Shown: positions 10,213 through 22,736, counted from the first letter of the stretch. The stretch: 64,000 nt of DNA from Rhynchosporium graminicola (GCA_900074885.1 FJUW01000008.1:569561-633560), one strand, 5' to 3'. Notes: generated from the letters alone by a model not told the origin. Translations and numbers: made by a program.

Positions 10213-13200
10213 GTTTGCTGTGCTCTGATTAGATATTAGCGATGTTATATTACGATGAAGGGTTGTAGTTGAATACTGCGTACCTATTTGAGCGCTTCGA
10301 GTTGTTTGAAGTTGGAAGGCTTCAAGGATTCGAGATTTGTAGCTTCGAAATATTTATGTTTGTCAGGGGAAACGTGACGAAGTTGACAAGCGCGCTCGAA
10401 CTATTGTGCTGCGTCAGGCTACGATTATTGAATGCGTATATAGATGTCTCCTGCCACCTTGGAGAGTCAGACTCTGTAGAGTTATGCAATTCCACACCAA
10501 TATATTTCAGCCATCAGGCAGCACCCATATTCGGAGCTGGTTGTCTTGATCATTGTATCGGGAACTCCTTTATGTATCGAGCTAGGGTCCTTTCTCTATC
10601 TCAGTGGCGCAGGTTGTGGGTGATTCGACAATCTGTCTGGTCAAGCTGTCATGTGGAACGATTGGGCATACTCCCTATCACAGGAGCGACAAACTACGAA
10701 ATCACGAATTCCTCCCGGCCGACCTTCAAATAATCCGCGAGGATTTTCTACGAAGACACCCCAACTTCAACTGGGCTGTCTTCCGAGTTTTTGTCTTTTT
10801 TTTCACCTTTGAAAATCAATTTTTGTTATCAAAGGTGAATCTGTTTTGTTTACATTTTTAGTCTGTTTTCTAACCGAGGTTGTGGGCCGCGGCCACCGAG
10901 GAGTGACTTGCACTTCAGCTTCAGGAATTAATGGCTGCCTATTGCAGTCACGCAGTTGGTAGCAGGTAATTAGGTATGCTGTGCCATGTTGAAATCATTT
11001 TGGTAAACTTGGCTGAGCCCCTGCGCGAAAGAGAACTCCTGGGATACTGTACCAAACAGCTTCACAGCTTCCCAAGGACCGAACTTGGAGGGTTGAAATG
11101 ATATGGAAAGTCTGATTTTCGTTTCATGACGAAACACGGAGATTCACTCAATTCCCCATTGTCAGATCAATTTAAGGTCTCACAAGCAGGTCCCCAAAAG
11201 CAACAATCCATGCATCTGAAATAAATTGGCGAATATCTCCCAGCCCATTCTCAAGCTACTCTCAACTTCAAATCCAGTAGTGCCTAATCTTCATATTTAA
11301 GCATCAAGTCAAGTCATCCAAGAATCAATAGGACCATCAATCTCTATCTTATCATCGATAACGTCCACTATCGCATGGAACACAGATTCCCACGTTGTTG
11401 ACCACGACTGGTAACCAGCGCATTGTACAAGAGCCAAGCGCTGCTCCATGTTGAGTCGGACGTACTCAGTTACGAACGATCTCACAAGTTTCTCAAGTCT
11501 GTTGTCGTAGATTTCCTCTTGGGGGCTTCGGGCTCGGTAGCTTTGTTTGTGGAGTTTATTTTGTTTCTGGTAGGCTTTATAAAATTAGCTCAGATTCGTC
11601 GCCATTGAAGATGTGAGCTTACGGTGTTTCCCACCGCTGTTGCAGATTTGTCGTTGTGGTTGACAGAATCTTGTCGTTGGAAAGATCCCTTTCTAATAAG
11701 CTTCACGTCCTCAGCAGTTGAACGTGTCACTAACAGATTTGCTGCTGCTTACTTAGGTTGAAGAACTTGGTGAATAGATTTTCTTCAAGAAAAGATGAAG
11801 TTTATAGCAGCCTCAGACTCGACTAGCTCGATGTGTAAGCTTAGTGTTGTTCTACTGCAGTGGCAAATTGGTGATTGCAGCTTCTACTAAAGTGAAGCGA
11901 GCTGAGAAGTGAGTACTTTGAGACATCATTCTGCAGAACCCCGATGCAGAGTGTGAATTACAAGAACTGCAGGCGTCGGTGAATCTCTATAGCCAGTACT
12001 TAAAGAGAACTTCCGGCTTAGATAAGCCATTGTGATCTTGGAGCTTGAAATAGACTCTATGGTCAACAAGAGTCAGAGTTGTGTTTCTTGAACTCAGATT
12101 TGATCATTTATCGCAAGATTCTGACTTCAAAGCCTGAGACATCTACTAACTGATATCAAGCACAGCGGCATGCTTAGCAAATCTCAATTCTGGGGCCCTT
12201 GTGACCCAAGACTCTCCAAATACGCACGTTCATCTCCATTTGTTGCTGAAAAATATCCCTACAAACGTAACGCGCATTTTGAAAAAAAAGGGATATAAAT
12301 GACGAAACGTCCTGAGAATTTTGTCCTTATATCTAGGCATGTACATATCTTAAAGGGAGACAGGAAACGGCCTCGTAACGCTCTCACGACGGTGCCTGAA
12401 CGGTTTTAGATCAAATCAGCCGCGACTAAGAAGGAACGAAGATAAGCTCCCTATGAAATATTCTTCCTCTTGAAGTCTGTCTTCAGAGAAACAAACACAT
12501 GGTATGGGCGTCCTTATTCCTTCCGAAAGAGGTATTCGGAAGACATGTCGATCTTCTTTGGACGCTGGCTCGGTACCTTGCTCATAGGCGATTATCTTTC
12601 AACGAGGCTGATTAAATATCAGAATCGCTCGATTTAGCTAAATTTTGACTGGAACTGTCCAGTATGCGACCTCTACCTAGTTTAATTGAACAGGATTACA
12701 AGAGGACAACTTAAGAGCTAAGATCAAACATTTAGCTACCTGTCTACCTTTCTAGGAGCGTTTGTTTCGAAGGAGCCCTTACTCGAGAAAACCGTTACTT
12801 GAGGGAGCCTATTTTAAAACTATCTTGAAACGAGCTTCTTTCCATCTAATTGAAGGTACCCATTACCTCTCCAAACCGATGAAGTACTATCACCAAGACC
12901 ATTGAAACACACCCTATCTTTCCCTTGATGGTAATGCTGGCTGGTTAGCTGAAATATTACATGTACTATGATTTGGGATGCTAGCAAGGTTTGACTGGTA
13001 AATCGAAGCTACTGCACAGTGTACCGTATTATCTTTTCCTCCGACGCTAGCATTACGACAGCCCTCCTACTCGTGGTCAGTTATAAGTAGCTCGCTATCA
13101 GTAACGACCAACGAACAAGCTAGCTCGATTGCCACGACCTCAAAATAAGGTATTTATTCACAGCCTTCGTACGCGAAAACCATCAATTATTCTACTTCAA

Positions 13201-13919
13201 TAACTGTTATGCTCTCCATCGACATCGAATTGGGCGGTGTGTTCAATCAGCTATGTGAAGATAGGGATCTCCCCCACGCTTAAACAAGCATTTCCAATGA
13301 GGTCTTCTGTCAGGCCTCGCCCGCCATTCCCGATCGTTATTCTTTTCTAGGAGTACCGCATTTAACGATCCAACCGCACGGAATAAGGACCTTAATAGCA
13401 GAGCAGAGCAGCTCACAAAATATAAGCTTATCTCCCGAATATCACTTATCCCACTTTCACGTCCTCTCAGCTTAAGTCTGTGCCTAGGCTCAACCTCGGC
13501 CGCCCAGCATCGCAGACATCTTTCTCACCCTCCGATCCTTGTCCAGGTAGTAATCTAAACCTTGGTATCCCACCCTTTTCAATTTTTCCTGCTCCCATTC
13601 CTTCCTCGGACAAATCAATGAACTTGACCCAATAATTATGTGTAATGTTATGACGTTTCTTAAACCTTACATTCCCCTTTCTCCACTTTTAGATCAGATT
13701 AGATCAACCAGATAAGAACCGAGGCACGCTAGGAGATGGAACATCTCCGTGGTCGGTATTATTAGACAACTGCCGCTCTTAGCAGAGAGGTATATAGTGA
13801 GCTTGACCCTTTGGATAGTTGTCGATCATCGTGGATACTTGGTTTTGACTTGCTCGAATACGGTGTGAAGTCAAGAGTTACATGGCCGATACGACAACCC
13901 GATAAATACTATTACAAAT
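10213..13919. other. long gene-poor interval
   Basis: About 3.7 kb without a supported gene. ORFs are short (154, 85 and 61 codons) and lack motifs, and 11.6-13.9 kb has none above 60 codons. It contains one strong inverted repeat (10802-10839). The last kilobase is presumably the promoter of the MFS gene. No transposase-like or reverse-transcriptase-like sequence was recognised, although very old decayed elements would not be detected by eye. Confidence 0.4.
10802..10839. repeat. inverted repeat (11-bp perfect stem)
   Basis: Arms 10802-10812 and 10829-10839 (TTCACCTTTGA / TCAAAGGTGAA) are perfect complements separated by 16 AT-rich bases. It could form a hairpin. It may be a 3'-end signal, a protein site or a small element footprint. 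Confidence 0.6.
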
Positions 13920-16101
13920 ATGGGGAAACTAAGAAGTACGTTCGCTGTATCTATAATCTTAATCAAAAAGTGTTGAACTAATTAAACATCATAGCATTCT
14001 TCCTCGGCGAGGTCTCGTCAAAGGAGGAGAGAAAGTTGGTTCAAAAGCTTGGTAGGATGATCCGACTCCATACATACATACACAACTTCAGATTCAACAT
14101 CTAACCTGCCATAGATTTCTTCATTTTAGTTAGTTGATCACAAGGGTGTTTTGGGTTTAAAGACGATGTGCTGATAGGATACTGATAGACTTACTGTTGT
14201 CTATCCTACTTCTTCAATTTCCTTGGTGAGTTCTTGCTCAACCTGCCAACAGTCATTTTGACTTGCTGACTCCTTTCTCAGATCGTGCTGCTTTTGCAAA
14301 TGCCTACGTGAGTAGCCTACTTGACTTGAGGAAATCTTCTTCATCAAAAATCCTCGCTTCATGAAGAATATAAGAAATCTGACACTCTTGATTCCCAGGT
14401 CGCAGGAATGCGCGAAGCGCTCAACATGACCGGAAAAGACTATTCAACAGTCCTCTCCGTGACCACAGCCGGGTGAATAAACCTCTCCTCACTATCAACT
14501 GCAAGTTCTGACGATTGCTCACAGCATGGCAATCGGTCAGGTCCCGCACGGTCTCATCATTCAGAAAATCGCTCCTCGGATCTGGTTTCCTCTCATGGCT
14601 GTAGTATGGGCAGGCTTAACTGTAAATTTACCCCACAACCCCCAAGCAAAATGCACCAGCAATCCCAATCTAACACTCTTTGAAGATGGTCACTTCCTCG
14701 GTGAAAACCATGCCCCAGCTCTGCGTCGTCCGTTTCCTTCTCGGTTTCTGCGAAGCTAGTACTTACTCGGGTACGATGTACGTGATCGGGTCCTGGTACA
14801 AGCCCGCTGAGATCGTGAAGAGAACGGCGTTATTCACGGCATCTGGACAGGTCGGTACGATGTTCGCCGGGTTGATGATGACGGCTATCCATAAAGGTAT
14901 GGAAGGGATGGGCAATTTACGCGGGTGGCAGTGGGTGTTCATTATCGGTAAGCTTCATACGCATTTCTTCGTTTCTATTGCTGTTTTGAGGCCTTGGTGG
15001 ATTCAGGGAAAGGAAAGAGAAAAATATTCTTGGGGCGAGTGCTAACTCGATGAAGATGGTATAATCACCCTCCCAGTAGCAGTCTTCGGCTTCTTCTACT
15101 TCCCCGATATCCCAACCACCACAAAAGCTTCCTACCTCTCCGCAGAGGAGAGAGCTCTAGCTATATCGCGCAGCCCTCCTCTGAGACCAGATACTCACAA
15201 CATCAGTCCATTATCCCTCGCCAAACGTGTTCTATTGACTCCAATCTTGTACGTCGTTATCCCCCTCCCAAGACAGAAAGGATTACCATCCCCAAAGATT
15301 CTAACAACATTCAAAGCTGGGTCCTCTTCTTCTGGTCCCCTGTCTGCGCCGCGATCGAAGGATTCCCCTTCCAGAACAACTTCCTCCTCTGGTTAAAATA
15401 CCACAAGAAAACTTTCACCCAATCCCAAATCAATACTTACCCACTCGGCGTTCAAGCCGTCGGAATAGTCGCCAATATGTTATCAGCCTGGCACATGGAC
15501 GTCACCGGCCAACGGGTACCGATGGCACTCCTAGCCGCATTCCTCCAGATCGTCGTCGGCTCCATGCTCATCGTGCGCTCCCTCTCCTTCGCCGGGACGT
15601 TTTTCGCCTTCTACCTCTCAGGCGCAGCATACATGGTGAACCCGCTGATTTTCGGTTGGGCGAACATAATCCTGCAGCGGAATGGCGACGATGCCGTGCG
15701 TAGCGTCACGTTGTACGCGATGAATATCGGCTCGCAGGTCCTGTGGACATTTTGGGGTATTCTGTTCTACAATGGTGCGGATGCGCCGTATTGGAAGAAA
15801 GGTTCCATTGCGCTGTTGGCGTGCTGTGGTGTCATGCTTGTTTATGTGTTTGTTGTTAAGAAGGTACCTACCCACCCTCATATCTTCGATCCGCCCTCCT
15901 CTCTCTCTTGAAACTACTCGAAGAGATCTTTCTCGGAAAAATGTTAACAAGTGTACTCTACAGATTGATGACTACACCCTGAAAAAGGCGTACATTGACC
16001 CCAGCGGTGAAAGCGGGTCTGCAAATGGAGTAGACAGCGAAGAGAAGAAAGCCGATGCTAAGGTTTCTGAGCCTTCGCTCGAGGAGGTGCCGGCGAAGTA
16101 A
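13920..16101 (+). CDS. MFS permease, allantoate/pantothenate (Dal5/Liz1) family
   Basis: The reconstruction has eleven exons: 13920-13935, 13995-14051, 14115-14128, 14189-14225, 14282-14307, 14399-14472, 14525-14621, 14686-14947, 15056-15248, 15317-15863 and 15964-16101. All junctions are GT-AG and in phase, giving 486 residues. Family landmarks appear once spliced: LTYCCLSYFFNFLDRA in TM1, NAYVAGMREAL, a TM4-5 segment RFLLGFCEASTYSG, the FIIDGIITLP turn and PDIPTTTKASYLS in the loop after TM6. The second half has six more TMs, and the tail is charged and acidic. Members of this anion:cation symporter branch import allantoate, pantothenate, nicotinate or small carboxylates across the plasma membrane; the substrate here is unknown. 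Exons of 14, 16, 26 and 37 nt are unusually small. Exon boundaries in the first third are the least certain part. Confidence 0.85.
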
Positions 16102-16507
16102 ATGTAGGGAGTCCAAGGTGAAACTACAGATATGACTGTCGTCTTGATCGAGATCCTTCTTGCCTAATAGAGCGTTAAATAATTACCGGTGAAAGACAGA
16201 AATTGCAATACATTATTCTTCAAGAGACAAACATGCCACTCCTTTTTTATATCAAATCTAACAGCTTGTGATAAGACAGCTACCTAAGAAGTCCAAGGAG
16301 GAGCGATTTCATCCTACGTGATCAAATCATCACACATCACACATCACCATCACAACTCCTTCTCAAAACCACGCCAGCGGTACTTTATTTCCCATCAGCT
16401 TAGAAACACACCTACCTACCTAGTTCTCTAAGCTTAGATTTAAGAACGCATCACAACAGCCAGAAAAAGTCGACGGTTGAAATCAGTCAACATACCTAGA
16501 GAGAATC

Positions 16508-16582
16508 GGATTTACGAAGGAGAGAGAAGAGAGAGAGAAGGTAGCGAGAAGAGAGCGAGAAGAAGAGAGAACAAGAAGAGAG
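16508..16582. repeat. purine-rich tract (GA)n-like
   Basis: About 75 bases are almost all G and A on the plus strand (irregular GAGAGAA/GAAGA units). It is a candidate polypurine-polypyrimidine element. Confidence 0.7.
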
Positions 16583-16796
16583 GCAGCTAGGCTACATCAA
16601 AACAAGCTACCCGACTCGGCTCGGAACGAAGCGGTAATACGTTCATCTTCAGTTAGTCAAGAAATGCAGAATGTAGAACAACCACTAAAACCCCCAAACA
16701 AACACATCCTCCCCCTCCACCTGATAAGAAAAACATCTACATCGAGATCTACCTCAGACATACGTCTACATATAACCCCCTATCATCACCACCCAG

Positions 16797-16818
16797 ACAC
16801 ACACACACACACACACAC
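16797..16818. repeat. (AC)11 microsatellite
   Basis: An uninterrupted run of 11 AC dinucleotides. Confidence 0.9.
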
Positions 16819-17098
16819 ATATACATTCAATGATATCAAAGAAAAAAGCATGGCAATCTTCTCTCTTCTTTCTTCACCGCCCTCCTCCCCATTATCCTTC
16901 TTCTTAGTTCATAGAGTAGGATCGGAAGAAAGTCTACGGAGAGGTAAAGATCAATCAACCTACAGTAAGTACATTCTTCCCCAGTCATGAAGACAACGAA
17001 TAGTAAATAGCCACTATAGCCACCTAGAGAGTGCTCGAACCCATACCCATACCCGTACCCACTACGATCCCCCTCTCCCAAACCCCCAACCCCCGAAG

Positions 17099-17151
17099 TA
17101 CATACATACATACATACAAAATCTCCACCACGCACACGCACACGCACACGC
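17099..17151. repeat. (TACA)n and (CGCACA)n microsatellites
   Basis: A TACA/CATA tract at 17099-17117 is followed by an ACGCAC-type hexamer run at 17131-17151, with a short spacer between them. Confidence 0.8.
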
Positions 17152-17241
17152 AAACGTCCTGACTGTTCGCTCCAACTTCCCCAGCTAGCTCCATCTCCAG
17201 CTCGCCAGCCCCATAAACAGACAATCTTAAATAGAAAATCC

Positions 17242-17277
17242 AATCTAATCTAATCTAATCTACTCTACTCTACTCTA
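17242..17277. repeat. (AATCT)4 and (CTACT)3 pentamer repeats
   Basis: Adjacent pentanucleotide arrays, AATCT then CTACT, both pyrimidine-biased on the plus strand. Confidence 0.8.
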
Positions 17278-17342
17278 TCCTCCAATCCCACTTCATTTCA
17301 CCATTGCCCAAAAAACTTCGCATGAATCCTAGCTTCGTCATC

Positions 17343-17420
17343 GGAAGGGAAGGAGAAGGAGAAGGAGAGTGGAAGGGTGAGGGGAAAGGAAAGGAAAGGA
17401 AAGGAAGGGAAAGGAAAGGG
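17343..17420. repeat. long purine tract (GGA/GGAAA)n
   Basis: About 78 bases, nearly all purine on the plus strand, shifting from GGAGAA units to GGAAA units. It is a potential triplex-type or nucleosome-excluding sequence. Confidence 0.75.
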
Positions 17421-18623
17421 CGCCGTCCAGAAATTCACGAGCTACCTACCTACGGAGGCGTATGGAAGGAAGGAATCCCCTACCGGAGTCTAGTCCAGTC
17501 CATTGGACCTATTTTAGTGGTTTTGATTTCATAAGCGTGATATTCTAGTAGTATAGTACTTTGTTTGGCTTAGATTCTGTGGTTGCATGTTGTGTGAACC
17601 CTCACCATGGAGCAGATATAACCGCATTATACCAAGTATTATAACCCCCAATAACAGACTTGCACAGAGAGTCACAAAGCCAAGCAAGGTATCAAGGAAG
17701 TAAGTTGTGTTCAATCGATTCCTATTCATTCATAACCATACATACAAAGCCTTCCTTCCTGACCCGAAAGTTTCTGTGCCCACCTCATCATCTTCAGTTC
17801 TTTCCGGCGCAAACTTCTTGCCCTCCTCTGGCAGCTCTTCTGCATCGTGATTTGATGTATCACCATCGTCGTGGTATCCTCTCTATCTTAGTTTCCGCCC
17901 CCAGATCGCTCCTTGTCGCCCATCTGCTTGTAATATTCACATCCACCACTTGATAGCATTACTATGCTATGCCTCAGATACCCCTCCTCCCACATCTGCC
18001 TGCCCTGAAGGCAGCCTACACAACGGCACACAACAGCCACCCACGAAGCTTTTCTTAGTCAGGTGTATAAGTAGTTGAAACAAAAGAAAAATTTGCCTCA
18101 TCCAAAGCAAGACCAACGATCCGTGAGCGAAAAGACCAAAAAGGACAACGAAGAATGTCGCACCAAAAGTCACAAACACCAGAATCCTGAACCATGCAAG
18201 GAGTGAAGCGACTGAGTTGCTTGCTTATTGCAAGCCATGATTCGCATTGTATAGGGAAAATTCCCAAACGAGAGCTGCATGTATTGAGCTCTGAACGGTC
18301 CAATTCGAATCACCTGGTAAAACAAAGGAACATATAGCGGCAGAGGTATATTGTGTTTTTGACTGATCGATTCATTGAACGAAGAAAAAACGCCATCCGG
18401 AATGCAGGGTTTGATTTCGTTTTCGTGAGTGAAGGAAATTCGCTACCATTGTTTCGTGCAATGGATGCAAGCCGACCTCGCTGATCTGGTGTTCATTGGT
18501 TGCATAATGTTGATATTAAATTAGAAAAATCGTCCGCTTCTTCCGCCTTCCGTCTGACCTCAAGCCAGATTCTCTCTTTACACTCCAGATACGTCAAAGT
18601 CGAGGTACAGCATCGCGAACAGG

Positions 18624-20561
18624 CTATGGTGTAGCTGCCACGCACCAATGCCTGTGGAATACCCAGGCACTCTTCTGGCATTCTTTACTACAGTACTTCG
18701 TCCTCCTGCACCTGCGGCACTTTGCAAATTGCCTTGTGAATTCTTCCCATTTCCCACATTGGTAGTATGCACATTGTCTGATACCACCCCGGCTATCGTC
18801 CTTACGGCATAGGTTTCGCATTACAACTCCTGCCCAGTATTGCATGTCTTGACTGTGATGACGGACAGTAAATTTTTCGACAAGTGGGAAGATATTGAAG
18901 TCGTCTGGAAGGAGATATTCTTCTTCTTCAGAATCGCAGGCGGAGGTGGAGGAGGAGGCATGAGGTGATGATGAGCATGGTGAGGACGATGCAGACCCGT
19001 CTTCGACATCAAGTAGGTGTAGTTCGGACCCGATTTTGAGTTTCGGAACCAGATGTGATTGTTGAAAGTAGCTTCTGAGGTTGCAGTATTTTGAAACATA
19101 GGCGAGCAGTTGTAGAGACATGAGAACATCCTCATCTCTCGGCATTGCTGCAAGAACTTGACCGCTGGTAGGAGTCGGCCGGTCCAGAAGGTATCGAGGA
19201 ATGGTCGTGTTAGGCATGGCGGGTGGTGTGTTTGCGGTAGGCTGGGCTGGGGAGGTGCCCACCATTGTTGGTCCTGTAGGAGTTGTCGCATCATTCATGA
19301 TGATGCCGTCAATTGCGATATTTCGGTGTGTGATATTGAACGTTCCTGCATTTTGCGTCTCGGATACAGTGGGTGCCAACCCCAAAGGTGCCTCAACAGC
19401 CGTGAGCATACTGTCGTTCTCTTCCATGGTGATATCCTGAATGTTAACAGTCGAGTCGATGTCCCCGGCACTAACGCCTGACATTTCCGGCTCCCCAGAC
19501 TCATCAGATGCCATGCTGTCAGCGTTTGGATCATCATTCTCGCCAACCATAGAAGCTTGGTGGCGGATCGATGGACGCCTCCTGGAACGTATCTGAGGTG
19601 GTGCCATCGATGTGGGACGAACTGTTGGCGAGCGTATTTGATTAGGGGGAAGAGGGGTTGTAGGAGATTCGGGCTGGGAAGTAAGCCCACTATGGAAACC
19701 TGGGACCATTGATGGAAGACGATCAACATCTCGGACCGGTCTGAGGTTGAAGCCATCCGCGGCGTCCATTGAAGGGACAGCAGTTGCTAAGGGTTGGATG
19801 TTGTGTCGGGAAGGTGGTAAAAAGTGTTGCCTCGCGTCCTGTGCTCGGTGGTGGTGGTGATGGTGGTGATGATGGTGTCTATGAACAGAGAATGTGGTCC
19901 TTTCGGGTGGAGATGTGAGGGCACCAAATTGGGGACCAGTGGGAGTTGTGTCCATGGCATCTGATCCTGCCGTCAGAGGAGCAGTTGTAAATGTGGCAGG
20001 AATGTCGATGGAGGGAGGAGGGGCCTGTCTTCGCGATGCTCGAAATTCCGTGTCAAATCGAGAAGGTCGGTTCGTAAATGAAGCTCCTTTGTGAGACCCT
20101 CTATGTTCGCTGGATCTTGAAGTATGGTGTAGACGATGTTCTTGTGCCTTCTTGGCCTCTTCTGCCTTCTCTCGACACCTGTCAACAACCTTGATATAAT
20201 TGTCGAGTATTGTAGCGATGACGGGTACCATGTCCGCTTCCACCACTCTTGTCCGAACATTTTCCGATCCTCGGACACCAATATTGACCACGCACTGGAA
20301 GGCCAAATTCCACTTCCACATATCCATCATATCCTTGCTGCGGCCTGCCTTCAGAAGGCAGACCAATCTCTCGACGCCTCCATCGACCGTCAAGATGTCT
20401 CTTATCCGAGCGGAAGAGGTTGTGAGATACGCGAGATGGTTGAGCGAGTTGATCAGAGGAAGGGTAGAGGTACAGTCGAGGGCTCGTCGATCGTAGAGGG
20501 CAGTCGTGATGCCCACAGATGCCTTGTTGACATTGGGGATGCTGAAATTAACTTCTCTCAT
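18624..20561 (-). CDS. samB: MYND zinc-finger protein SamB/Mub1
   Basis: Single-exon ORF of 645 residues when started at ATG 20559-20561, giving MREVNFSIPNVNKASV, the conserved N-terminus of SamB/Mub1. An upstream ATG (20642) would add 27 unlike residues. Residues 1-140 match the conserved armadillo-like region (contains RALDCTSTLPLINSLN and FQCVVNIGVRGSENVR). The middle is low complexity, with a polyhistidine run near residues 227-238. The C-terminal 45 residues form the MYND finger: CRRC, YCSKEC, then H...HWC. Yeast Mub1 works with the E3 ligase Ubr2 to ubiquitinate Rpn4, and Aspergillus SamB affects morphogenesis and septation. The first CxxC pair of the finger is less canonical (single C before GKWEEF). 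Identification is secure. Confidence 0.93.
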   Translation of the reverse strand: MREVNFSIPNVNKASVGITTALYDRRALDCTSTLPLINSLNHLAYLTTSSARIRDILTVDGGVERLVCLLKAGRSKDMMDMWKWNLAFQCVVNIGVRGSENVRTRVVEADMVPVIATILDNYIKVVDRCREKAEEAKKAQEHRLHHTSRSSEHRGSHKGASFTNRPSRFDTEFRASRRQAPPPSIDIPATFTTAPLTAGSDAMDTTPTGPQFGALTSPPERTTFSVHRHHHHHHHHHHRAQDARQHFLPPSRHNIQPLATAVPSMDAADGFNLRPVRDVDRLPSMVPGFHSGLTSQPESPTTPLPPNQIRSPTVRPTSMAPPQIRSRRRPSIRHQASMVGENDDPNADSMASDESGEPEMSGVSAGDIDSTVNIQDITMEENDSMLTAVEAPLGLAPTVSETQNAGTFNITHRNIAIDGIIMNDATTPTGPTMVGTSPAQPTANTPPAMPNTTIPRYLLDRPTPTSGQVLAAMPRDEDVLMSLQLLAYVSKYCNLRSYFQQSHLVPKLKIGSELHLLDVEDGSASSSPCSSSPHASSSTSACDSEEEEYLLPDDFNIFPLVEKFTVRHHSQDMQYWAGVVMRNLCRKDDSRGGIRQCAYYQCGKWEEFTRQFAKCRRCRRTKYCSKECQKSAWVFHRHWCVAATP

Positions 20562-21313
20562 GATGATGTTGGTCCGCAACAATCGCACGCAGTGAACGGG
20601 GGCTATATCCTGTCTCGATGAACAGACTGAGTTGTCAGACAACGCAGAAATATATATTCACACAGCGGCACGCGAATGCAGCTTGCTTGAACAGCTGAAA
20701 GGGAGGATCTGGATGGCGGGAGACGTGTTTTCAACGCAGAATGTGATGGTTTCGCAGAATGGGGGTCGGAATGAATCGTTATCGGATGCGGCGAGCCTGA
20801 ATGGACGGACGGCTATGAACAGTGCAGCTCAATGATCGTACAAACAACGGCTGTGAAGTATCAAGCACGATACATCGGATTTCGGGACTCGATGGACTCG
20901 ATGCAGAGGGTTAGGTGGGTGAAGGGGGGTTTGGGTTGGGAGGGAGTGAAGAGGTTGGCAGGTCTCGAGGGTTTTGGAGGTAAGCGTGTCGCAGGTGAAA
21001 TGGCTATGGCTCGCTTTGCCTTTGCCTCCTGGCTGACCAAACAAAGCCAAGTCGGATGTGGTATCGCCTCGAATCGAATGCTGGAGCTGGACAACGCTGA
21101 TAATTTCGAAATGTGCGAGACGTGACGACAAGTACTCAATAACCGTCGTCCGTATATCGTCGCAGTTCCACAATCGTCTGGTCGTCGTCTTGGTGTTGAG
21201 CGAGATGGAGCGAGATCAAAGGTTGCAGGCAGGTAGGTAGGTGCAAGAGAGGGAAGCTGCCCGAGCCGTGGCTCTCGAGTATGTACAGTAAGTAGTCTGG
21301 TTCTGGTCCGTCC

Positions 21314-21351
21314 GGGCTGGGCTGGGCTGGGCTGGGCTGGGCTAGGCTGGG
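21314..21351. repeat. (GGGCT)6 repeat
   Basis: Six near-perfect GGGCT units, followed by one GGGCTA variant. Confidence 0.85.
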
Positions 21352-21580
21352 AGGCGGTGAAAGTGGAGTCTGCAGGGCAATACAGTACTTATACCTTACC
21401 GTGAACCGTCCACCGTACACCGTCCACCGTACATCTACAGTACCTTATAATGGAATGGAAGGGAAGGGAAAGGCCTAACAATTAACTACGAGCGGAGTGG
21501 CCGTGCGACCCATTGTTTTACCGTCGAACTATGTATACCAAAGGCAAGGCAGGCGTGCATCAACGAGGAGGGAGGAAATG

Positions 21581-21600
21581 TCATGTCATGTCATGTCATG
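21581..21600. repeat. (TCATG)4 repeat
   Basis: Four perfect TCATG units, followed by a CAATG-rich stretch. Confidence 0.85.
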
Positions 21601-21800
21601 TATCTCAATGCAATGCAATCAATCAATGCAGCTTGAATGAATAAAGGCGAGGTGGGTTTGCCAAGATAGAGGGAGATAGGTCAATATCAAGCAATATTAT
21701 GTGTTGTGTGCGTGGTTCTTGGATCTACCTGATCGTCAAATGTCGGAAAAGCAAATAGCTGTTATGCGAATAATGGGAATAATGCGATGCTAGATGCATG

Positions 21801-21817
21801 TAGGTAGGTAGGTAGGT
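21801..21817. repeat. (TAGG)4 repeat
   Basis: Four TAGG units, the clearest of many TAGG/CCTA clusters in this interval. Confidence 0.8.
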
Positions 21818-22736
21818 ACCTTACATATCGGGATCGTGATAGCGCGCCCGGAGAAGAGTAAGTACCTAGGTAAGTAAGTAAGCAATGGCTACTTAGTTAG
21901 CCCTAGGTACAATCGGAAACAACAGTAGGAAAGAGCTAGAGAGCTGGAGGGAAAAAGTAAAATACAATGCTTCGCTCGGGATAAAGCTTAAGGAAGGCAA
22001 GTAAGTCTCCTGGTGTCTCGATATTCCTATATAAATACTTATATTCCTTCCGCTGCAGAAGATGATGGTGGGGTCAGGGAACTACAGTACAATACCTACC
22101 TACGCTCCCTCGCCCTGTACTGTACGATGTGCAGCTAGCTGTCTGGACTGGAATTCCTCGGACTCGAGCAGGTCTTCTCCCTCTTGTGTACCTTATGCCA
22201 ATTTACCTCCACATAATTGGCCAGACCATGTCTTAAAGATTCGGCACATCGATGTGATGGCGGCGGCGAGCCGTGGTGTTGCGTGGTTCGCTGGAGTTGA
22301 GGACCGTCTGGCCTGGGCTCTGAAGGCATTGGTCGGTTGGGATTTGAAAGGGTTTAGTTCAGCCTCATGGTCTTTCATTCATGCTGCTCTGCTTGGTGCT
22401 CCAAAGACACCAGGAATTGAATTACTCAGTAATTTTCCTCCCCTATCCCCTTAATAAGAAATCAGCTTTTACATCCGTATATCATTCCGCATCTTGTCTT
22501 TTCTGAGCCTCTCTCTATCATACCTTACCTACCTAGCAGTCAGTTGGAGTTTTCCGACCTTTCTCGCCAGTTCAATATTGACAGTAGATTACTTACTTAT
22601 CACAACTAAGGTTTGAAACCCAAAAACCCGAAACAATCGTCACTCTGGCCAAAAATTGATTCAACATAAAATTACAATACCATGACCAACAAGGTTAAAA
22701 TCCCGAGATCCCATCATAACCCAGTCTCATCGTAAT

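Larger units (their letters stand above)
16102..18623. other. convergent, repeat-rich intergenic interval
   Basis: About 2.5 kb lie between the 3' ends of the MFS gene and the samB-type gene. It is unusually rich in simple repeats and strand-asymmetric purine/pyrimidine tracts (listed separately). ORFs here (up to 135 codons) are low-complexity translations and are not accepted as genes. Long UTRs or a non-coding transcript are possible but not shown. Confidence 0.45.

Noticed and set aside
16836..17243. 135-codon minus-strand ORF rich in Gly and Val
   Set aside because: Translation of microsatellites (AC, TACA) and pyrimidine tracts; no protein signal.
20562..20642. 27 extra N-terminal codons of samB
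   Set aside because: The family begins at MREVNFSIPN, encoded from 20561, and the added residues look like leader.
22062..22454. 130-codon plus-strand ORF in the samB upstream interval
   Set aside because: No motif and no supporting intron or start context, with an equally open antisense frame.
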